Assembly (NCBI RefSeq): GCF_004801305.1
Contig: NZ_SSOD01000007.1
Location: 178,226-242,225 of the forward strand
From: Pseudothauera rhizosphaerae
GTDB lineage: Bacteria; Pseudomonadota; Gammaproteobacteria; Burkholderiales; Rhodocyclaceae
DNA length: 64,000 bases
Direction: 5' to 3'
The translations under genes and the position numbers were made by a program. The notes below the pieces were generated by a model. That model was not told the origin of the DNA, ran no database searches, and worked only from the letters and a program-made list of their open reading frames with translations. This document shows, in pieces, positions 1 to 12,760 of the stretch (its first letter is position 1; every line of letters starts with the position of its first letter).

Positions 1-30
1 AAGGGCTGGATTCTATCACCGCACGGTGGA

Positions 31-60
31 TTGGCCCTGCCGCGGCTTCTCTCTTATAGT
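31..60 (+). promoter_or_regulatory. Candidate sigma-70 promoter of uvrA
   Basis: A TTGGCC box (31-36) and a TATAGT box (55-60) are separated by 18 bases. The -10 matches consensus at 5 of 6 positions and the -35 at 4 of 6. Predicted initiation near 67 leaves a leader of about 25 bases before the uvrA start at 91. No convincing LexA box (CTG-N10-CAG) is visible in the 90 bases available, so SOS control is not supported here. Confidence 0.45.
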
Positions 61-90
61 GTCGGGTCGTCTTTCTCCAGCCTCTGTTCC

Positions 91-2916
<2,826 letters not shown>

Positions 2917-2955
2917 GCCGGCGCTGGGCACGCCGCGGCGCGGCGGGCCTTACAA

Positions 2956-2984
2956 TTGGCGATGTAATCGCACTTGCATATCGT
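2956..2984 (+). promoter_or_regulatory. Weak candidate promoter upstream of the small unknown gene
   Basis: TTGGCG (2956-2961) and TATCGT (2979-2984) are spaced by 17 bases in the gap after uvrA. The hexamers are only moderate matches. If real, it would give the small downstream gene its own transcript with a leader of about 45 bases. Confidence 0.25.
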
Positions 2985-3035
2985 CCGCCGCTGCGCGACG
3001 ATACTGCACCCCAACCCTTGCCGGGAGTATGCAAA

Positions 3036-3335
3036 GTGGCCACTGCTCCGACCGACCCACAAGCCCGTTTCCTAGAGCGCATCGACCGCCGGGCCCGTTA
3101 TCTGAAGTCCCTGCAGTCGGCAGGGCTCGGCGTCTATCTGCCGGCCGACGAGCGCCAGCGCAATCACGCCATCGAACAGGTGGTGCGCACTACCGCACGC
3201 CCGAGCGAGATCAGCGTGCTGACCGCCGACACGCTCAAGACGGCCACCGAACTCATCCGCAACCACCTCGAGGCCATGCAGCACGTGCTGCCCCACGACG
3301 TGCAATACCGCAACCGCATCAAGCGCAGTTGGTAG
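3036..3335 (+). CDS. Conserved-looking small protein of unknown function
   Basis: This 99-residue, basic, probably cytoplasmic protein is not recognised. The GTG at 3036 is chosen because a GGGAG ribosome site (3023-3027) lies 8 bases upstream; no ATG fits. The sequence looks helical, with many Arg, Leu and Glu residues, no signal peptide and no membrane segment. It begins MATAPTDPQARFLERIDRR and ends in a basic KRSW tail. It lies 119 bases after uvrA and converges on galE. Its balanced amino-acid composition and clear ribosome site argue that it is a real gene. No function is proposed. Confidence 0.7.
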   Translation: MATAPTDPQARFLERIDRRARYLKSLQSAGLGVYLPADERQRNHAIEQVVRTTARPSEISVLTADTLKTATELIRNHLEAMQHVLPHDVQYRNRIKRSW

Positions 3336-3338
3336 CGC

Positions 3339-3357
3339 AGCGCCGGGCGCCGGCGCT
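3339..3357. terminator. Hairpin between convergent genes
   Basis: AGCGCCGG (3339-3346) and CCGGCGCT (3350-3357) form an 8-bp GC-rich stem with a 3-base loop. It fills the 21-base gap between the small unknown gene and galE. There is no U-tract on either strand, so it could be a weak bidirectional terminator or an mRNA 3'-end stabiliser. Confidence 0.35.
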
Positions 3358-4388
3358 CAGCCTTCCTCATCCTCGCCGTAACCGGCCGGATTGGCCGACT
3401 GCCAGCGCCAGGCGTCCTCGCACATCGTTTCCAGGCCGCGTTCCGCCCTCCAGCCCAGCAGTTCGGCCGCCCGCTGCGGATCGGCCCAGCACGCCGCCAC
3501 GTCACCCGGCCGGCGCTCCACGACGCGATGGGGTACGGGCCGTCCGCTGGCGCGCTCGAACGCACTGATCATCTCCAGCACGCTGTAGCCGCGCCCCGTG
3601 CCCAGATTCACCGTCGTCAGCCCGGGCAGCGCATCCAGACGCTCCAGCGCGCGCACGTGGCCTTCCGCCAGATCCATCACGTGGATGTAGTCGCGTACGC
3701 CGGTGCCGTCGGGCGTCGGGTAGTCGCCGCCGAACACCTGCAGTTCGGGCAGACGCCCCACGGCGACCTGGGCGACATAGGGCATGAGGTTGTTCGGCAC
3801 CCCGGCGGGGTCCTCGCCGATGCGCCCGCTCTCGTGCGCTCCGACCGGATTGAAGTAACGCAGGCACACGGCCCGCCAGCGCCGGTCCGCGGCGGCCTGA
3901 TCCGCCAGGATGGCTTCGATGAACTGCTTCGTCCGCCCGTACGGATTGGTGGGCGCGAGCGGCGCCTCTTCGCCGATCGGCACGCGCGCCGGATCGCCGT
4001 ACACCGTCGCCGAGGAACTGAACACGATCGCACGCACCCCGCTCGCCTCCATGACGTCGAGCAGAGCGACCGTACCGCAGACGTTGTTGTCGTAATAGAG
4101 GCCGGGGTTTTGCACCGACTCCCCGACCGCCTTCAGTCCCGCGAAGTGAACGACGGCGGCGACCTCATGCGCGCCGAACACCGCCCCTAGCGCGTTCCGG
4201 TCGCGAATGTCGGCCACATGGAAGGCGGCCAGCGCACGGCCCGCCAGCGCCTCCACGCGCCGCAGGGATTCACGCTTCGCATTGGAGAGGTTGTCCACCA
4301 CCACGACCTCGTAACCCGCCTGCAGCAACGCGAGGCAGGTATGGCTGCCGATGTAGCCCGCCCCGCCGGTGACCAGTACTGCGCCCAT
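3357..4388 (-). CDS. galE: UDP-glucose 4-epimerase
   Basis: GalE interconverts UDP-glucose and UDP-galactose (cytoplasmic, NAD-dependent) and supplies galactosyl units for polysaccharide. The 343-residue protein is a short-chain dehydrogenase-type epimerase. The NAD loop GGAGYIG is at residues 8-14, the catalytic SSSATVYG at 124-131, and the YxxxK pair is Tyr150 and Lys154. The frame extends further upstream, but the ATG at 4388 gives the family start MGAVLVTGG. It sits just downstream of rplQ on the same strand, behind a good terminator with only about 37 bases to its start. It therefore depends on readthrough or on a promoter overlapping the terminator. Placement at the end of the alpha operon is unusual functionally but not unprecedented. 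Confidence 0.95.
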   Translation of the reverse strand: MGAVLVTGGAGYIGSHTCLALLQAGYEVVVVDNLSNAKRESLRRVEALAGRALAAFHVADIRDRNALGAVFGAHEVAAVVHFAGLKAVGESVQNPGLYYDNNVCGTVALLDVMEASGVRAIVFSSSATVYGDPARVPIGEEAPLAPTNPYGRTKQFIEAILADQAAADRRWRAVCLRYFNPVGAHESGRIGEDPAGVPNNLMPYVAQVAVGRLPELQVFGGDYPTPDGTGVRDYIHVMDLAEGHVRALERLDALPGLTTVNLGTGRGYSVLEMISAFERASGRPVPHRVVERRPGDVAACWADPQRAAELLGWRAERGLETMCEDAWRWQSANPAGYGEDEEG

Positions 4389-4425
4389 GCGCTTCCCCTT
4401 GTGGACCGTGCAGAAATGGTAGGCG

Positions 4426-4451
4426 AAAAAAAACCGGACGACGTCCGGTTT
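4426..4451 (-). terminator. Intrinsic terminator of the alpha operon (after rplQ)
   Basis: Arms at 4431-4439 and 4443-4451 form a 9-bp stem (AAACCGGAC with GTCCGGTTT) and a 3-base loop. On the minus strand it is followed by a run of eight T (complement of 4426-4433, partly inside the stem). It lies 21 bases after the rplQ stop codon and marks the end of the ribosomal block before galE. Confidence 0.8.
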
Positions 4452-4471
4452 CTTCACAAGCCCGATGCGAC

Positions 4472-4879
4472 TCAGGCGGCAGCGGCCTCGGATTCCACCG
4501 GGGCGTCGGCCTCGGACACCTCCGGCCGGTCGAGCAGTTCGACCAGCGCCAGCGGCGCGTTGTCGCCGTTGCGGAAGCCGAACTTCAGGATGCGCAGGTA
4601 GCCGCCGTTGCGGTTGGCGTAGCGCGGGCCCAGTTCGTCGAACAGCTTGACCACCATGTCGCGGTCGCGCAGGCGGCTGAACGCCAGGCGGCGATTGGAC
4701 AGGCTGGGCTTCTTGCCCAGGGTGATCAGCGGCTCGACCACGCGGCGCAGTTCCTTGGCCTTGGGCAGGGTCGTCTTGATCACTTCGTGCTGCAGCAGGG
4801 AGTTGGCCATGTTGCGGAACATGGCCTGACGGTGGCTGCTGGTGCGATTCAGCTTGCGAAGACCGTTACGGTGACGCAT
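4472..4879 (-). CDS. rplQ: 50S ribosomal protein L17
   Basis: L17 is a large-subunit protein near the exit tunnel. The 135-residue product starts [20 protein letters not shown], the family signature, and keeps the basic N-terminal two-thirds. The last 15 or so residues form an Ala/Glu-rich acidic tail, slightly longer than the 127-residue E. coli protein. It is the last gene of the alpha operon (rpsM, rpsK, rpsD, rpoA, rplQ), 27 bases after rpoA, and ends at the terminator at 4426-4451. Confidence 0.97.
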   Translation of the reverse strand: MRHRNGLRKLNRTSSHRQAMFRNMANSLLQHEVIKTTLPKAKELRRVVEPLITLGKKPSLSNRRLAFSRLRDRDMVVKLFDELGPRYANRNGGYLRILKFGFRNGDNAPLALVELLDRPEVSEADAPVESEAAAA

Positions 4880-4906
4880 TTCAATACCTCACTTCACTGT
4901 CACCGT

Positions 4907-5887
4907 TCAACCGAGCTTCTCGAGCCCGGCCGGCGGCCAGTTTTCCAGTTTCATGCCGAGGGTCAGCCCGCGGGAGGCCAACACTTCCTTGATTTCGTTG
5001 AGCGACTTGCGGCCCAGGTTCGGGGTCTTCAGCAGCTCGGTCTCGGTGCGCTGGATCAGGTCACCGATGTAGTAGATGTTCTCGGCCTTCAGGCAGTTCG
5101 CCGAACGAACCGTCAGTTCGAGGTCATCCACGGGGCGCAGCAGCACCGGATCGATGGTCTGCGGCTTGGGCGCCTCGATGTCGGTCGGGGTGCCTTCCAG
5201 GTCGGCGAACACCGACAGTTGATCCATCAGCACGCGGGCCGCGTAGCGGATCGCTTCTTCCGGATCGACCGCACCGTTGGTCTCGATGTCGATGACCAGG
5301 CGGTCCAGGTCGGTGCGCTGCTCGACGCGGGCGCTCTCGACCAGATAGCTCACGCGGCGCACGGGGCTGAACGAGGCGTCGAGCACGATGCGGCCGATGC
5401 TCTTGGACTCGCCGGACACCGGACGCACGTTGCCGGGCACGTAGCCGCGGCCTTCCTCGACCTTGATCTGCATGTCCAGCTTGCCGCCGGGGGCGAGATG
5501 GGCGATCACGTGGTCGGGGTTGATGATCTCGACATCGTGGCCGATCTCGATGTCGGCCGCGGTGACCACGCCTTCGCCGGACTTCGCCAGGCGCAGGGTG
5601 GCTTCGCTGCGGTTGTGGAGCTTGAGCACCACGCCCTTCAGGTTCAGCAGCAGGTCGACCACGTCCTCGCGCACGCCGTCGATGGTCGAGTACTCGTGCA
5701 GCACGCCCTCGATGGCGACCTCGGTCGGCGCATGGCCGGGCAGCGAGGACAGGAGAATGCGCCGCAGCGCGTTCCCCAGGGTATGGCCGAAGCCGCGCTC
5801 GAACGGTTCCATGGTCACGCGGGCCTGGACCGGCGAAACACTGTGGACGTCGATGATGCGCGGTTTCAGCAGAGCATTGCTTTGCAT
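4907..5887 (-). CDS. rpoA: RNA polymerase alpha subunit
   Basis: RpoA (326 residues) nucleates polymerase assembly through its N-terminal domain and binds UP elements and activators through its C-terminal domain. [22 protein letters not shown] is recognisable near residue 30. The C-terminal helix-hairpin-helix region ([26 protein letters not shown]) is complete. Two in-frame ATGs exist, at 5893 and 5887. The GAGG ribosome site is 2 bases from the first but about 8 from the second, and the second gives the usual MQSN start, so 5887 is chosen. It sits between rpsD and rplQ as in other proteobacteria. Confidence 0.97.
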   Translation of the reverse strand: MQSNALLKPRIIDVHSVSPVQARVTMEPFERGFGHTLGNALRRILLSSLPGHAPTEVAIEGVLHEYSTIDGVREDVVDLLLNLKGVVLKLHNRSEATLRLAKSGEGVVTAADIEIGHDVEIINPDHVIAHLAPGGKLDMQIKVEEGRGYVPGNVRPVSGESKSIGRIVLDASFSPVRRVSYLVESARVEQRTDLDRLVIDIETNGAVDPEEAIRYAARVLMDQLSVFADLEGTPTDIEAPKPQTIDPVLLRPVDDLELTVRSANCLKAENIYYIGDLIQRTETELLKTPNLGRKSLNEIKEVLASRGLTLGMKLENWPPAGLEKLG

Positions 5888-5929
5888 CGGCATTTCCTCG
5901 AATCTAGGGAAGCTTCACCGTCCCGCGGA

Positions 5930-6559
5930 TCAGCGGGAGTACAGTTCGACGACCAGACCTTCGTTGATCGTGGCCGGCAGTTCGGCGCGCTGCGGATAGG
6001 CCTTGAACACACCCTTGGCCGCCTTGGCGTCCACCTCGATCCACTCGGGGAAACCGCGCGACTCGGCGGCCTCGATGGCGGCCTTGACGCGCAGCGAGGC
6101 ACGCACGCGCTCGGTCAGCTCGATCACGTCGCCGGGCTTGACGGTGTAGGACGGAATGTTGGTGCGCTTGCCGTTGACCAGCACGCCGTTGTGGCGCACG
6201 ACCTGGCGCGCCTCGGCACGCGAGGCGCCGAAGCCCATGCGGTAGGCCACGGAATCCAGGCGGCCTTCCAGCAGTTGCAGCAGGTTTTCGCCGGTCTGGC
6301 CGCGGCGGCGGTCGGCTTCCGCATACACCTTGCGGAACTGGCGTTCCAGCACGCCGTACAGACGGCGGATCTTCTGCTTCTCACGCAGTTGCACACCGTA
6401 GCCCGACAGGCGCTGGCCGGAGCGCTGGCCGTGCTGGCCCGGCGCGTAGGCGCGGCGCTCGATGGCGCACTTGTCGGTGAAACATTTTTCGCCCTTCAGG
6501 AAGAGCTTTTCGCCCTCGCGACGGCACTGACGGCACTTGGGATCGAGATTACGAGCCAC
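5930..6559 (-). CDS. rpsD: 30S ribosomal protein S4
   Basis: S4 is a primary 16S rRNA binder and, in E. coli, the translational repressor of the alpha operon. The 209-residue product has the S4 RNA-binding fold near residues 95-160 ([20 protein letters not shown]). Unlike the E. coli protein it has an intact zinc-type N-terminus, with cysteines at 9, 12, 26 and 31 (CxxC-x13-CxxxxC), so it is the metal-binding C+ form. It lies 10 bases after rpsK and 42 before rpoA. Confidence 0.97.
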   Translation of the reverse strand: MARNLDPKCRQCRREGEKLFLKGEKCFTDKCAIERRAYAPGQHGQRSGQRLSGYGVQLREKQKIRRLYGVLERQFRKVYAEADRRRGQTGENLLQLLEGRLDSVAYRMGFGASRAEARQVVRHNGVLVNGKRTNIPSYTVKPGDVIELTERVRASLRVKAAIEAAESRGFPEWIEVDAKAAKGVFKAYPQRAELPATINEGLVVELYSR

Positions 6560-6569
6560 TTTCTACTCC

Positions 6570-6959
6570 TTAGATACGGCGCTTCTTGGGCGGGCGGCAG
6601 CCGTTGTGCGGGATCGGGGTGATGTCCGTGATGCTGGAGATCTTCATCCCGAGCGCATTGAGCGCACGCACGGCGGACTCGCGGCCCGGGCCGGGGCCCT
6701 TGATCCGCACTTCGAGGTTCTTCACGCCGCATTCCTGCGCGGCCTTGCCGGCGGCCTCGGCCGCGACCTGGGCGGCGAACGGGGTGCTCTTGCGCGAGCC
6801 CTTGAAGCCAGCGCCACCGGACGTGGCCCACGACAGCGCATTGCCCTGGCGGTCGGTAATGGTGATGATGGTGTTGTTGAAGCTCGCGTGAACGTGCGCG
6901 ATGCCTTCGGCAACGTTCTTCTTGACCTTCTTGCGAACCTTTGCAGCAGTCTTAGCCAT
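6570..6959 (-). CDS. rpsK: 30S ribosomal protein S11
   Basis: S11 forms part of the 30S platform near the mRNA exit. The 129-residue product carries the family core [17 protein letters not shown] and the C-terminal signature [18 protein letters not shown]. The lysine-rich N-terminus is typical. The gene lies 12 bases after rpsM and 10 before rpsD, in the standard alpha-operon order. Confidence 0.97.
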   Translation of the reverse strand: MAKTAAKVRKKVKKNVAEGIAHVHASFNNTIITITDRQGNALSWATSGGAGFKGSRKSTPFAAQVAAEAAGKAAQECGVKNLEVRIKGPGPGRESAVRALNALGMKISSITDITPIPHNGCRPPKKRRI

Positions 6960-6971
6960 TATCAGTTCCTA

Positions 6972-7334
6972 TCACTTCTTGCCGGCGATCGGCTTGCGCG
7001 GCCCCTTGCGGGTGCGCGCGTTGGTGCGGGTGCGCTGGCCGCGCAGCGGCAGGCCCCGGCGGTGGCGTACGCCACGGTAGCAGCCGAGGTCCATGAGGCG
7101 CTTGATGTTCATGGTGACTTCGCGGCGCAGGTCGCCCTCGACGACGAACTTGCCCACTTCGTCGCGCAGCTTCTCCATGTCCGACTCGGTCAGGTCCTTG
7201 ACCTTGGTCGAGCGGACCACGCCGGCGGCGTCGCAAATCTTCTGAGCACGCGTACGGCCGATCCCATAGATGGCGGTCAGCGCGATCTCGGCATGCTTGT
7301 GGTTGGGAATGTTTACCCCAGCAATACGGGCCAT
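6972..7334 (-). CDS. rpsM: 30S ribosomal protein S13
   Basis: S13 sits in the 30S head and contacts the P-site tRNA and the B1 bridges. The 120-residue protein begins [20 protein letters not shown] and contains the YGIGRTRA helix-turn motif and the [19 protein letters not shown]-binding stretch, with a basic tail. It is the first gene of the alpha group, separated from rpmJ by 53 bases. That gap may hold the S4 regulatory leader, but no pseudoknot could be worked out by eye. Confidence 0.97.
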   Translation of the reverse strand: MARIAGVNIPNHKHAEIALTAIYGIGRTRAQKICDAAGVVRSTKVKDLTESDMEKLRDEVGKFVVEGDLRREVTMNIKRLMDLGCYRGVRHRRGLPLRGQRTRTNARTRKGPRKPIAGKK

Positions 7335-7387
7335 CCGATTACCCCAAAAAGCAAAACGTTAAATTTTAATATCCGGGATCGAGTAGA

Positions 7388-7501
7388 TCAACCCTGGCGC
7401 TGCTTGTGACGCGGATCGCTGCAGATCACGCGCACGACACCCTTGCGTCGAATGATCTTGCAGTTGCGGCACAGCCGCTTGACCGAAGCCTGGACTCTCA
7501 T
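7388..7501 (-). CDS. rpmJ: 50S ribosomal protein L36
   Basis: This 37-residue gene reads [20 protein letters not shown] and ends in a basic HKQRQG tail. The four zinc ligands of the C+ form are visible: Cys11, Cys14, Cys27 and His32. It lies 22 bases downstream of infA and 53 upstream of rpsM, its normal place at the end of the spc operon. It is very short but its identity is unambiguous. Confidence 0.95.
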   Translation of the reverse strand: MRVQASVKRLCRNCKIIRRKGVVRVICSDPRHKQRQG

Positions 7502-7523
7502 GTTCTTGCTCCTGTTTCTGTAT

Positions 7524-7742
7524 TCACTTGGTCCGGAACACGATCCGGCCCTTCGTCAGGTCATAGGGCGTCAGTTGCACGGTAACCTTGTCGCCCGGCA
7601 GGATGCGGATGTAGTGCATGCGCATCTTGCCCGAGATATGCCCGAGGACCATGTGGCCGTTTTCGAGCCGAACGCGGAACGTCGCGTTGGGGAGGTTCTC
7701 GGTGACCTCGCCCTGCATCTCGATTACATCTTCCTTCGCCAT
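7524..7742 (-). CDS. infA: Translation initiation factor IF-1
   Basis: IF-1 binds the 30S A site during initiation. The 72-residue product has the single OB-fold (S1-like) sequence: [13 protein letters not shown] at the start, [20 protein letters not shown] in the middle and KGRIVFR at the end. It is placed between secY (3-base gap) and rpmJ, an arrangement found in betaproteobacteria and Gram-positives but not in E. coli, where infA is elsewhere. Confidence 0.96.
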   Translation of the reverse strand: MAKEDVIEMQGEVTENLPNATFRVRLENGHMVLGHISGKMRMHYIRILPGDKVTVQLTPYDLTKGRIVFRTK

Positions 7743-7745
7743 CGC

Positions 7746-9071
7746 TTACCTGAGCGGCAGACCCGCACCCTTGAAGTTCGCCTTCTTCAGCAGGCTCTCG
7801 TACTGATGCGACATCACGTACGCCTGTACCTGGGACATGAAGTCCATGGTGACCACCACGATGATCAGCAGCGAGGTGCCACCGAAATAGAACGGCACGT
7901 TCCACTTCAGGATCAGGAACTCCGGCAGCAGGCACACCAGTGTGATGTACACCGCGCCGGCCAGCGTCAGGCGCGTGAGGATGCGGTCGATGTAGCGCGC
8001 GGTCTGCTCGCCCGGCCGGATCCCCGGCACGAAGGCGCCGCTCTTCTTCAGGTTGTCGGCCGTGTCCCGCGCATTGAACACCAGCGCAGTGTAGAAGAAG
8101 CAGAAGAACACGATCGCCAGCGCATACAGCATCACGTAGATCGGCTGGCCCGGGGACAGCGTGGCGGCGATGTCGCGCAGCCAGTACATGCCCTCGGAGG
8201 CGCCGAACCACTGCCCCAGCGTGGCCGGAAACAGGATGATGCTGGAGGCGAAGATCGGCGGGATCACGCCTGCCATGTTCAGCTTCAGCGGCAGGTGCGA
8301 GGACTGCCCGCCATACACCTTGTTCCCTACCTGGCGCTTGGCGTAGTTCACCAGGATCTTGCGCATGCCGCGCTCGACGAACACCACGAAGGCGGTCACC
8401 AGCGCCACCAGCACGCAGATGAACAGTGCCGTAAAGGGGTGCATCGCGCCAGTGCGCACCAGCTCGAACAGGCCGCCGATGGCGCTGGGCAGGCCCGCCA
8501 CGATACCGGCGAAGATGATCAGCGAAATGCCGTTGCCGATGCCCCGTTCGGTGATCTGCTCGCCCAGCCACATCAGGAACATCGTGCCGGTGACCAGCGT
8601 GGCAACGGTGACGAAGCGGAACATCAGGCCGGGATCCAGCACCAGCCCCGGCTGACCTTCGAGTGCGATGGCCATACCCAGCGACTGGGCGAACGCCAGC
8701 AGCAGCGTGCCGTAGCGCGTGTACTGGGTGATCTTGCGCCGGCCGGCCTCGCCTTCCTTCTTGAGCTGTTCGAGCGCCGGCACCGCCACGGTCATCAACT
8801 GCATGATGATCGATGCCGAGATGTACGGCATGATCCCCAGCGCGAAGATCGTGAAGCGCGACAGCGCGCCGCCCGAGAACAGGTTGAACACGCCCAGGAT
8901 GCCGCCGGCCTGCGACTGGAACAGCTCGGCCAGCTTGTCCGGGTCGATGCCCGGCACCGGGATGTGGGCGCCGATCCGATAGACGATCAGCGCGCCCAGG
9001 AGGAACAGCACCCGGCGCTTCAGGTCGCCGAACTTGCCTGCGCTCCCGAGCGTGGCGGAAGGATTGGCCAC
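7746..9071 (-). CDS. secY: Protein translocase subunit SecY
   Basis: SecY is the channel subunit of the inner-membrane SecYEG translocon. The 441-residue sequence shows ten hydrophobic segments, the N-terminal plug region after the first one ([28 protein letters not shown] follows it) and the cytosolic loop motif [14 protein letters not shown] before segment 9. It is embedded in the spc operon between rplO (15 bases) and infA (3 bases); its partner secE lies in this window at 34448. Confidence 0.97.
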   Translation of the reverse strand: MANPSATLGSAGKFGDLKRRVLFLLGALIVYRIGAHIPVPGIDPDKLAELFQSQAGGILGVFNLFSGGALSRFTIFALGIMPYISASIIMQLMTVAVPALEQLKKEGEAGRRKITQYTRYGTLLLAFAQSLGMAIALEGQPGLVLDPGLMFRFVTVATLVTGTMFLMWLGEQITERGIGNGISLIIFAGIVAGLPSAIGGLFELVRTGAMHPFTALFICVLVALVTAFVVFVERGMRKILVNYAKRQVGNKVYGGQSSHLPLKLNMAGVIPPIFASSIILFPATLGQWFGASEGMYWLRDIAATLSPGQPIYVMLYALAIVFFCFFYTALVFNARDTADNLKKSGAFVPGIRPGEQTARYIDRILTRLTLAGAVYITLVCLLPEFLILKWNVPFYFGGTSLLIIVVVTMDFMSQVQAYVMSHQYESLLKKANFKGAGLPLR

Positions 9072-9086
9072 AACCGACCTCGACGC

Positions 9087-9527
9087 TTACTCGGCGACCG
9101 CGACGGAGCCGCCGGCGGCCTCGATGGCAGCCCGGGCACCCTTGGTCGCACCGACGCCGCGCAGGTTGACCTTGCGCGAGATCGTGCCGGACAGGACGAC
9201 CTTGGCCGCCAGCGCATCCGCCGGCACCACGCCGGCCTGCATCAGCACCAGCAGGTCCACGTCTTCCACCGGCAGCTTGTCCAGTTCGGACAGGCGCACC
9301 TCGACGTTGCGCGCGCCGGTCAGCGACACGAAGCCCCGCTTCGGCAGACGACGCTGCAGCGGCATCTGGCCGCCCTCGAAGCCGGTCTTGTGGAAACCGC
9401 CCGCACGGGACTTCTGGCCCTTGTGGCCGCGGCCGCAGGTCTTGCCCAGGCCGCTGCCGATGCCACGGCCCACGCGCTTGGCCGGCGATTTGGAACCCGC
9501 GCCGGGTTTGATGTCATTCAGCCGCAT
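9087..9527 (-). CDS. rplO: 50S ribosomal protein L15
   Basis: L15 is a late-assembly protein of the large subunit. The 146-residue product has the Gly-rich N-terminal arm ([21 protein letters not shown]) and the globular C-terminal domain, ending GGSVAVAE. It directly abuts rpmD, with no intergenic base, and is followed by secY, the usual spc order. Confidence 0.97.
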   Translation of the reverse strand: MRLNDIKPGAGSKSPAKRVGRGIGSGLGKTCGRGHKGQKSRAGGFHKTGFEGGQMPLQRRLPKRGFVSLTGARNVEVRLSELDKLPVEDVDLLVLMQAGVVPADALAAKVVLSGTISRKVNLRGVGATKGARAAIEAAGGSVAVAE

Positions 9528-9710
9528 TTATGCCTCGCACTTCACCAGGTAGGACACCTTGTTGATCATGCCGCGCACTTCGGGCGTGTCCTGCAGCTCG
9601 ACCGTATGATTCAGCCGGCGCAGGCCCAGGCCGCGAACGGTGGCGCGATGGGACTGTTTGGTGCCGATCACGCTCTTGACCAGCGTAACCTTGAGTTTCT
9701 TGTCGGACAT
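9528..9710 (-). CDS. rpmD: 50S ribosomal protein L30
   Basis: L30 is a small 23S-binding protein. The 60-residue product reads [20 protein letters not shown] near the start and has the [21 protein letters not shown] core. It starts 3 bases after the rpsE stop and touches rplO, so translational coupling is likely. Confidence 0.96.
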   Translation of the reverse strand: MSDKKLKVTLVKSVIGTKQSHRATVRGLGLRRLNHTVELQDTPEVRGMINKVSYLVKCEA

Positions 9711-9713
9711 CGC

Positions 9714-10238
9714 TTACCCCAGGATCTCTTCGACGGTCTTGCCGCGCTTGGCAGCGATTTCCGCCGGGGTGTTGACCGCCAGCAGGCCGTTGATGGTGGC
9801 GCGCACGACGTTGTACGGGTTGGTCGAGCCGATGCACTTGCAGATGATGTCGGTCACGCCCATCACCTCGAACACCGCGCGCATCGGGCCGCCGGCGATG
9901 ATGCCGGTACCGTTGGGCGCCGGCTGCATCAGCACTTCGGCGGCGCCATGCTTGCCGACCACGGTGTGCTGCAGGGTGCCGTTCTTCAGCGACACCTTGG
10001 CCATCTTGCGACGCGCCTCGTCCATCGCCTTCTGCACCGCCACCGGCACTTCGCGGGACTTGCCCTTGCCCATGCCGATGCCGCCGTCACCGTCGCCGAC
10101 CACGGTCAGCGCGGCGAAACCGAGGATGCGGCCGCCCTTGACGACCTTGGTCACGCGATTGATCGCGACCATCTTCTCCCGCAGCCCGTCGTCGCGCTCC
10201 TCGGAGGCCTGCGGGCGTTTGGTTTGCTGCTTAGCCAT
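9714..10238 (-). CDS. rpsE: 30S ribosomal protein S5
   Basis: S5 is at the decoding-fidelity hub of the 30S body. The 174-residue product has the N-terminal double-stranded RNA-binding fold ([20 protein letters not shown]) and the [18 protein letters not shown]-terminal segment. The loop implicated in spectinomycin sensitivity is present without an obvious deletion. A Gln/Lys-rich N-terminal tail precedes the core. Confidence 0.97.
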   Translation of the reverse strand: MAKQQTKRPQASEERDDGLREKMVAINRVTKVVKGGRILGFAALTVVGDGDGGIGMGKGKSREVPVAVQKAMDEARRKMAKVSLKNGTLQHTVVGKHGAAEVLMQPAPNGTGIIAGGPMRAVFEVMGVTDIICKCIGSTNPYNVVRATINGLLAVNTPAEIAAKRGKTVEEILG

Positions 10239-10250
10239 TCGTATCCTCGC

Positions 10251-10604
10251 TTAGAACTTCAGACCGCCTTCACGGGCAGCCTCGGCCAGCGCCTTGACGC
10301 GACCGTGATACAGGAAGCCCGAGCGGTCGAACGCGACCTGCTCGATCCCGGCAGCCTTGGCGCGTTCGGCGATCAGCTTGCCGACCACTTCCGCTGCCTG
10401 CTTGTTGCCGCCGTTCGGCACCTGGGCGCGCACCGCGGGCTCGACCGTCGAGGCGGCCGCCAGCACGCGCGAACCGCAGCCCGAAATGACCTGCGCGTAG
10501 ATGTGGGAATTGGAACGGAACACGGTCAGGCGAACCGCCTTCAGCTCCGCAATCTTGGCGCGGGTTTTGCGCGCACGGCGAAGACGAACTTGTTTTTTGT
10601 CCAT
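10251..10604 (-). CDS. rplR: 50S ribosomal protein L18
   Basis: L18 binds 5S rRNA together with L5 and L25. The 117-residue product has the Arg-rich N-terminus ([16 protein letters not shown]), the [16 protein letters not shown] core and the [25 protein letters not shown]-terminus. It is 11 bases downstream of rplF and 12 upstream of rpsE in the spc series. Confidence 0.97.
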   Translation of the reverse strand: MDKKQVRLRRARKTRAKIAELKAVRLTVFRSNSHIYAQVISGCGSRVLAAASTVEPAVRAQVPNGGNKQAAEVVGKLIAERAKAAGIEQVAFDRSGFLYHGRVKALAEAAREGGLKF

Positions 10605-10615
10605 GACGAACCGCC

Positions 10616-11149
10616 TTACTTCTTCTTGGTTTCCTTGAGCACCACCACTTCGTCCGCATAGCGGACGCCCTTGCCCTTGTAGGGTTCGGGAGCGCGGTAG
10701 GCCCGCACCTCGGCCGCGACCTGGCCGACTTGCTGCTTGTCGATGCCCTTGATCACGATCTCGGTCTGCGAGGGGGTTTCCACCTTCACGCCGGCGGGCA
10801 TCTGATGCACCACCGGGTGGGAGAAGCCCAGCGAAAGATTCAGCTTGTCACCCTGCGCCTGGGCACGATAGCCCACGCCCACCAGGGTCAGCTTGCGCTC
10901 GAATCCCTTCGACACGCCGGTGACCATGTTGGCCAGCAGCGCGCGGATGGTTCCGGACAGAGCGTTGGCGTTGTCGAAGCCATCACGCGCCTTGCACACC
11001 AGCGCAGCGCCTTCGCGCTCGACGGCGACGGCCGGATTCAGCGCGCGGCTGATGGCACCCAGCGGGCCCTTGATGGCGATTTCCGCCGCGTTGATGGTGA
11101 CCTCGACCCCCGCGGGGATGGCCACCGGATTCTTGGCTACACGAGACAT
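10616..11149 (-). CDS. rplF: 50S ribosomal protein L6
   Basis: L6 lies near the sarcin-ricin loop. The frame continues upstream, but the ATG at 11149 gives the family start [17 protein letters not shown] and a GGGGGA-like ribosome site precedes it, giving 177 residues. Both L6 repeats are present, with the signature [12 protein letters not shown] near the C-terminus. The upstream 18 codons overlap rpsH and are a frame extension, not coding. Confidence 0.96.
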   Translation of the reverse strand: MSRVAKNPVAIPAGVEVTINAAEIAIKGPLGAISRALNPAVAVEREGAALVCKARDGFDNANALSGTIRALLANMVTGVSKGFERKLTLVGVGYRAQAQGDKLNLSLGFSHPVVHQMPAGVKVETPSQTEIVIKGIDKQQVGQVAAEVRAYRAPEPYKGKGVRYADEVVVLKETKKK

Positions 11150-11159
11150 GGCATCCCCC

Positions 11160-11555
11160 TTACGCGACGACGCACAACACTTCGCCGCCGACGCGGCTGG
11201 CACGCGCAGCGCGATCGGTCATCACGCCCTTGGGCGTGGACACGATGGCGACACCGAGGCCGTTCATCACGCGCGGCAGATCGTCGCTGCCCTTGTAGAT
11301 GCGCAGGCCGGGACGGCTGACGCGCTCGATGCGTTCGATGACCGGACGGCCGGCGTAGTACTTCAGCTCCACGTCGAGCTCGGCCTTGCCGTCGTTGTCG
11401 CGCACCGCGTAGCCCTCGATGTAGCCTTCGCTCTTCAGCACGTTGGCGATCGCCACCTTGAGCTTGGACGAGGGCATCACCACACGGCCTTTCTGGGCCT
11501 GCTGGGCGTTGCGGATGCGGGTCAGCATATCGGCGATCGGATCGGACATACTCAT
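11160..11555 (-). CDS. rpsH: 30S ribosomal protein S8
   Basis: S8 binds the central domain of 16S rRNA and in E. coli represses the spc operon by binding near the rplE start. The 131-residue product begins [18 protein letters not shown] and has the C-terminal signature [24 protein letters not shown] second in-frame ATG (MSDPIADML) 6 bases downstream is an equally common annotated start for this family. Confidence 0.97.
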   Translation of the reverse strand: MSMSDPIADMLTRIRNAQQAQKGRVVMPSSKLKVAIANVLKSEGYIEGYAVRDNDGKAELDVELKYYAGRPVIERIERVSRPGLRIYKGSDDLPRVMNGLGVAIVSTPKGVMTDRAARASRVGGEVLCVVA

Positions 11556-11568
11556 CTTCGGTCTCTCC

Positions 11569-11874
11569 TTACCAGCTCGCCTTGGTCATGCCCGGCACTT
11601 CGCCGCGGAACGCGATTTCGCGCAGCTTGTTGCGGCACAGACCGAACTTGCGGAACACGCCACGCGGACGGCCGGTGAGGCTGCAGCGGTTGCGGGTACG
11701 CGTCGGATTGGCATTGCGCGGCAGTTGCTGAATCTTCAGACGCGCCGCCATGCGCTCTTCTTCGGACAGGTTGGTGTCCTTGACCTGCGCGACCAGCGCG
11801 GCGCGCTTCGCGGCGTACTTCGCCACCAGCTTGCGACGCTTGTCTTCGCGATTGATCAGAGCCAGTTTCGCCAT
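11569..11874 (-). CDS. rpsN: 30S ribosomal protein S14
   Basis: S14 is a 30S head protein. The 101-residue form is the long, zinc-free (C-) type: the sequence around [28 protein letters not shown] lacks the paired CxxC motifs of the short zinc type. It lies 7 bases after rplE and 13 before rpsH. It contrasts with the C+ forms of S4 and L36 in the same window. Confidence 0.97.
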   Translation of the reverse strand: MAKLALINREDKRRKLVAKYAAKRAALVAQVKDTNLSEEERMAARLKIQQLPRNANPTRTRNRCSLTGRPRGVFRKFGLCRNKLREIAFRGEVPGMTKASW

Positions 11875-11881
11875 ATCACCC

Positions 11882-12421
11882 TCAATTCTTGAACGGGAAC
11901 TTGAACGCAGCCAGCAGCGCGCGCGCTTCCTGGTCGGTCTTGGCCGTCGTCGTGATGCTGATGTTCATGCCACGGAGCGCGTCGATCTTGTCGTACTCGA
12001 TCTCCGGGAAAATGATCTGTTCCTTGACGCCCACGTTGTAGTTGCCACGGCCGTCGAAACCCTTGGAGGCGATGCCGCGGAAGTCGCGGATGCGCGGCAT
12101 GGCCACGCTCACCAGACGATCGAGGAACTCGTACATGCGCGGACCGCGCAGCGTGACCATGCAACCGATCGGGTAGCCGTCGCGGATCTTGAAGCCCGCG
12201 ATGGACTTGCGCGCCTTGGTGGCCACCGGCTTCTGGCCGGCGATCTTGGTCATGTCGCCAATGGCGTTTTCCAGGATCTTCTTGTCGCCCACCGCCTCGC
12301 CGACCCCCATGTTCAGGGTGATCTTGGTGATGCGCGGCACTTCCATCACGGACTTGTAGCCGAACTGCTTGAGCAGCTCGGGCACCACCGCTTCCTTGTA
12401 AAACTGTTGCAAGCGAGCCAT
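11882..12421 (-). CDS. rplE: 50S ribosomal protein L5
   Basis: L5 binds 5S rRNA and contacts the P-site tRNA. A GTG at 12427 and an ATG at 12421 are in frame. The AAGGAG ribosome site overlaps the first but is about 5 bases from the second, so the ATG is chosen (179 residues, start [16 protein letters not shown]). The family motif [15 protein letters not shown] is present. In E. coli the S8 target for spc repression sits at this start; a matching structure was not resolved here. Confidence 0.96.
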   Translation of the reverse strand: MARLQQFYKEAVVPELLKQFGYKSVMEVPRITKITLNMGVGEAVGDKKILENAIGDMTKIAGQKPVATKARKSIAGFKIRDGYPIGCMVTLRGPRMYEFLDRLVSVAMPRIRDFRGIASKGFDGRGNYNVGVKEQIIFPEIEYDKIDALRGMNISITTTAKTDQEARALLAAFKFPFKN

Positions 12422-12430
12422 TGCCACTCC

Positions 12431-12748
12431 TTACGCGTCCACCAGCTCGCCGTTCGACTTGAAGAAGCGGACCTTGCGGCCGTCTTCAAGCACCCTTACT
12501 CCGACCCGGTCAGCCTTCTGGGCCGCAGCATTGAACAGCGCGACGTTCGACACATGGATGGGCATCTCCTTCTCGACGATGCCACCCACCTCACCCTTCA
12601 TCGGATTCGGGCGGACATGCTTCTTGACGCGATTGACGCCTTCGACCACCAGACGCTCGTCATCCACCCGGCGCAGCACGGTACCGCGGCGGCCGCGATC
12701 CTTGCCGGTCAGCACGACCACTTCATCACCCTTGCGGATCTTGTTCAT
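12431..12748 (-). CDS. rplX: 50S ribosomal protein L24
   Basis: L24 initiates 50S assembly and lies by the tunnel exit. The 105-residue product has the KOW motif at the N-terminus ([21 protein letters not shown]) and the [22 protein letters not shown] core. It is 12 bases after rplN and 9 before rplE, in normal spc order. Confidence 0.97.
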   Translation of the reverse strand: MNKIRKGDEVVVLTGKDRGRRGTVLRRVDDERLVVEGVNRVKKHVRPNPMKGEVGGIVEKEMPIHVSNVALFNAAAQKADRVGVRVLEDGRKVRFFKSNGELVDA

Positions 12749-12760
12749 CTCGACGACTCC

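Noticed and set aside
4787..6622. A 611-codon plus-strand frame opposite rpoA and rpsD
   Set aside because: It is antisense to conserved genes and shows no recognisable domain; another codon-bias shadow.
7443..10661. A 1072-codon open frame on the plus strand opposite secY and the spc genes
   Set aside because: It crosses many ribosomal gene boundaries antisense, has the same His/Gln-rich shadow composition, and lacks a ribosome site or known motif.
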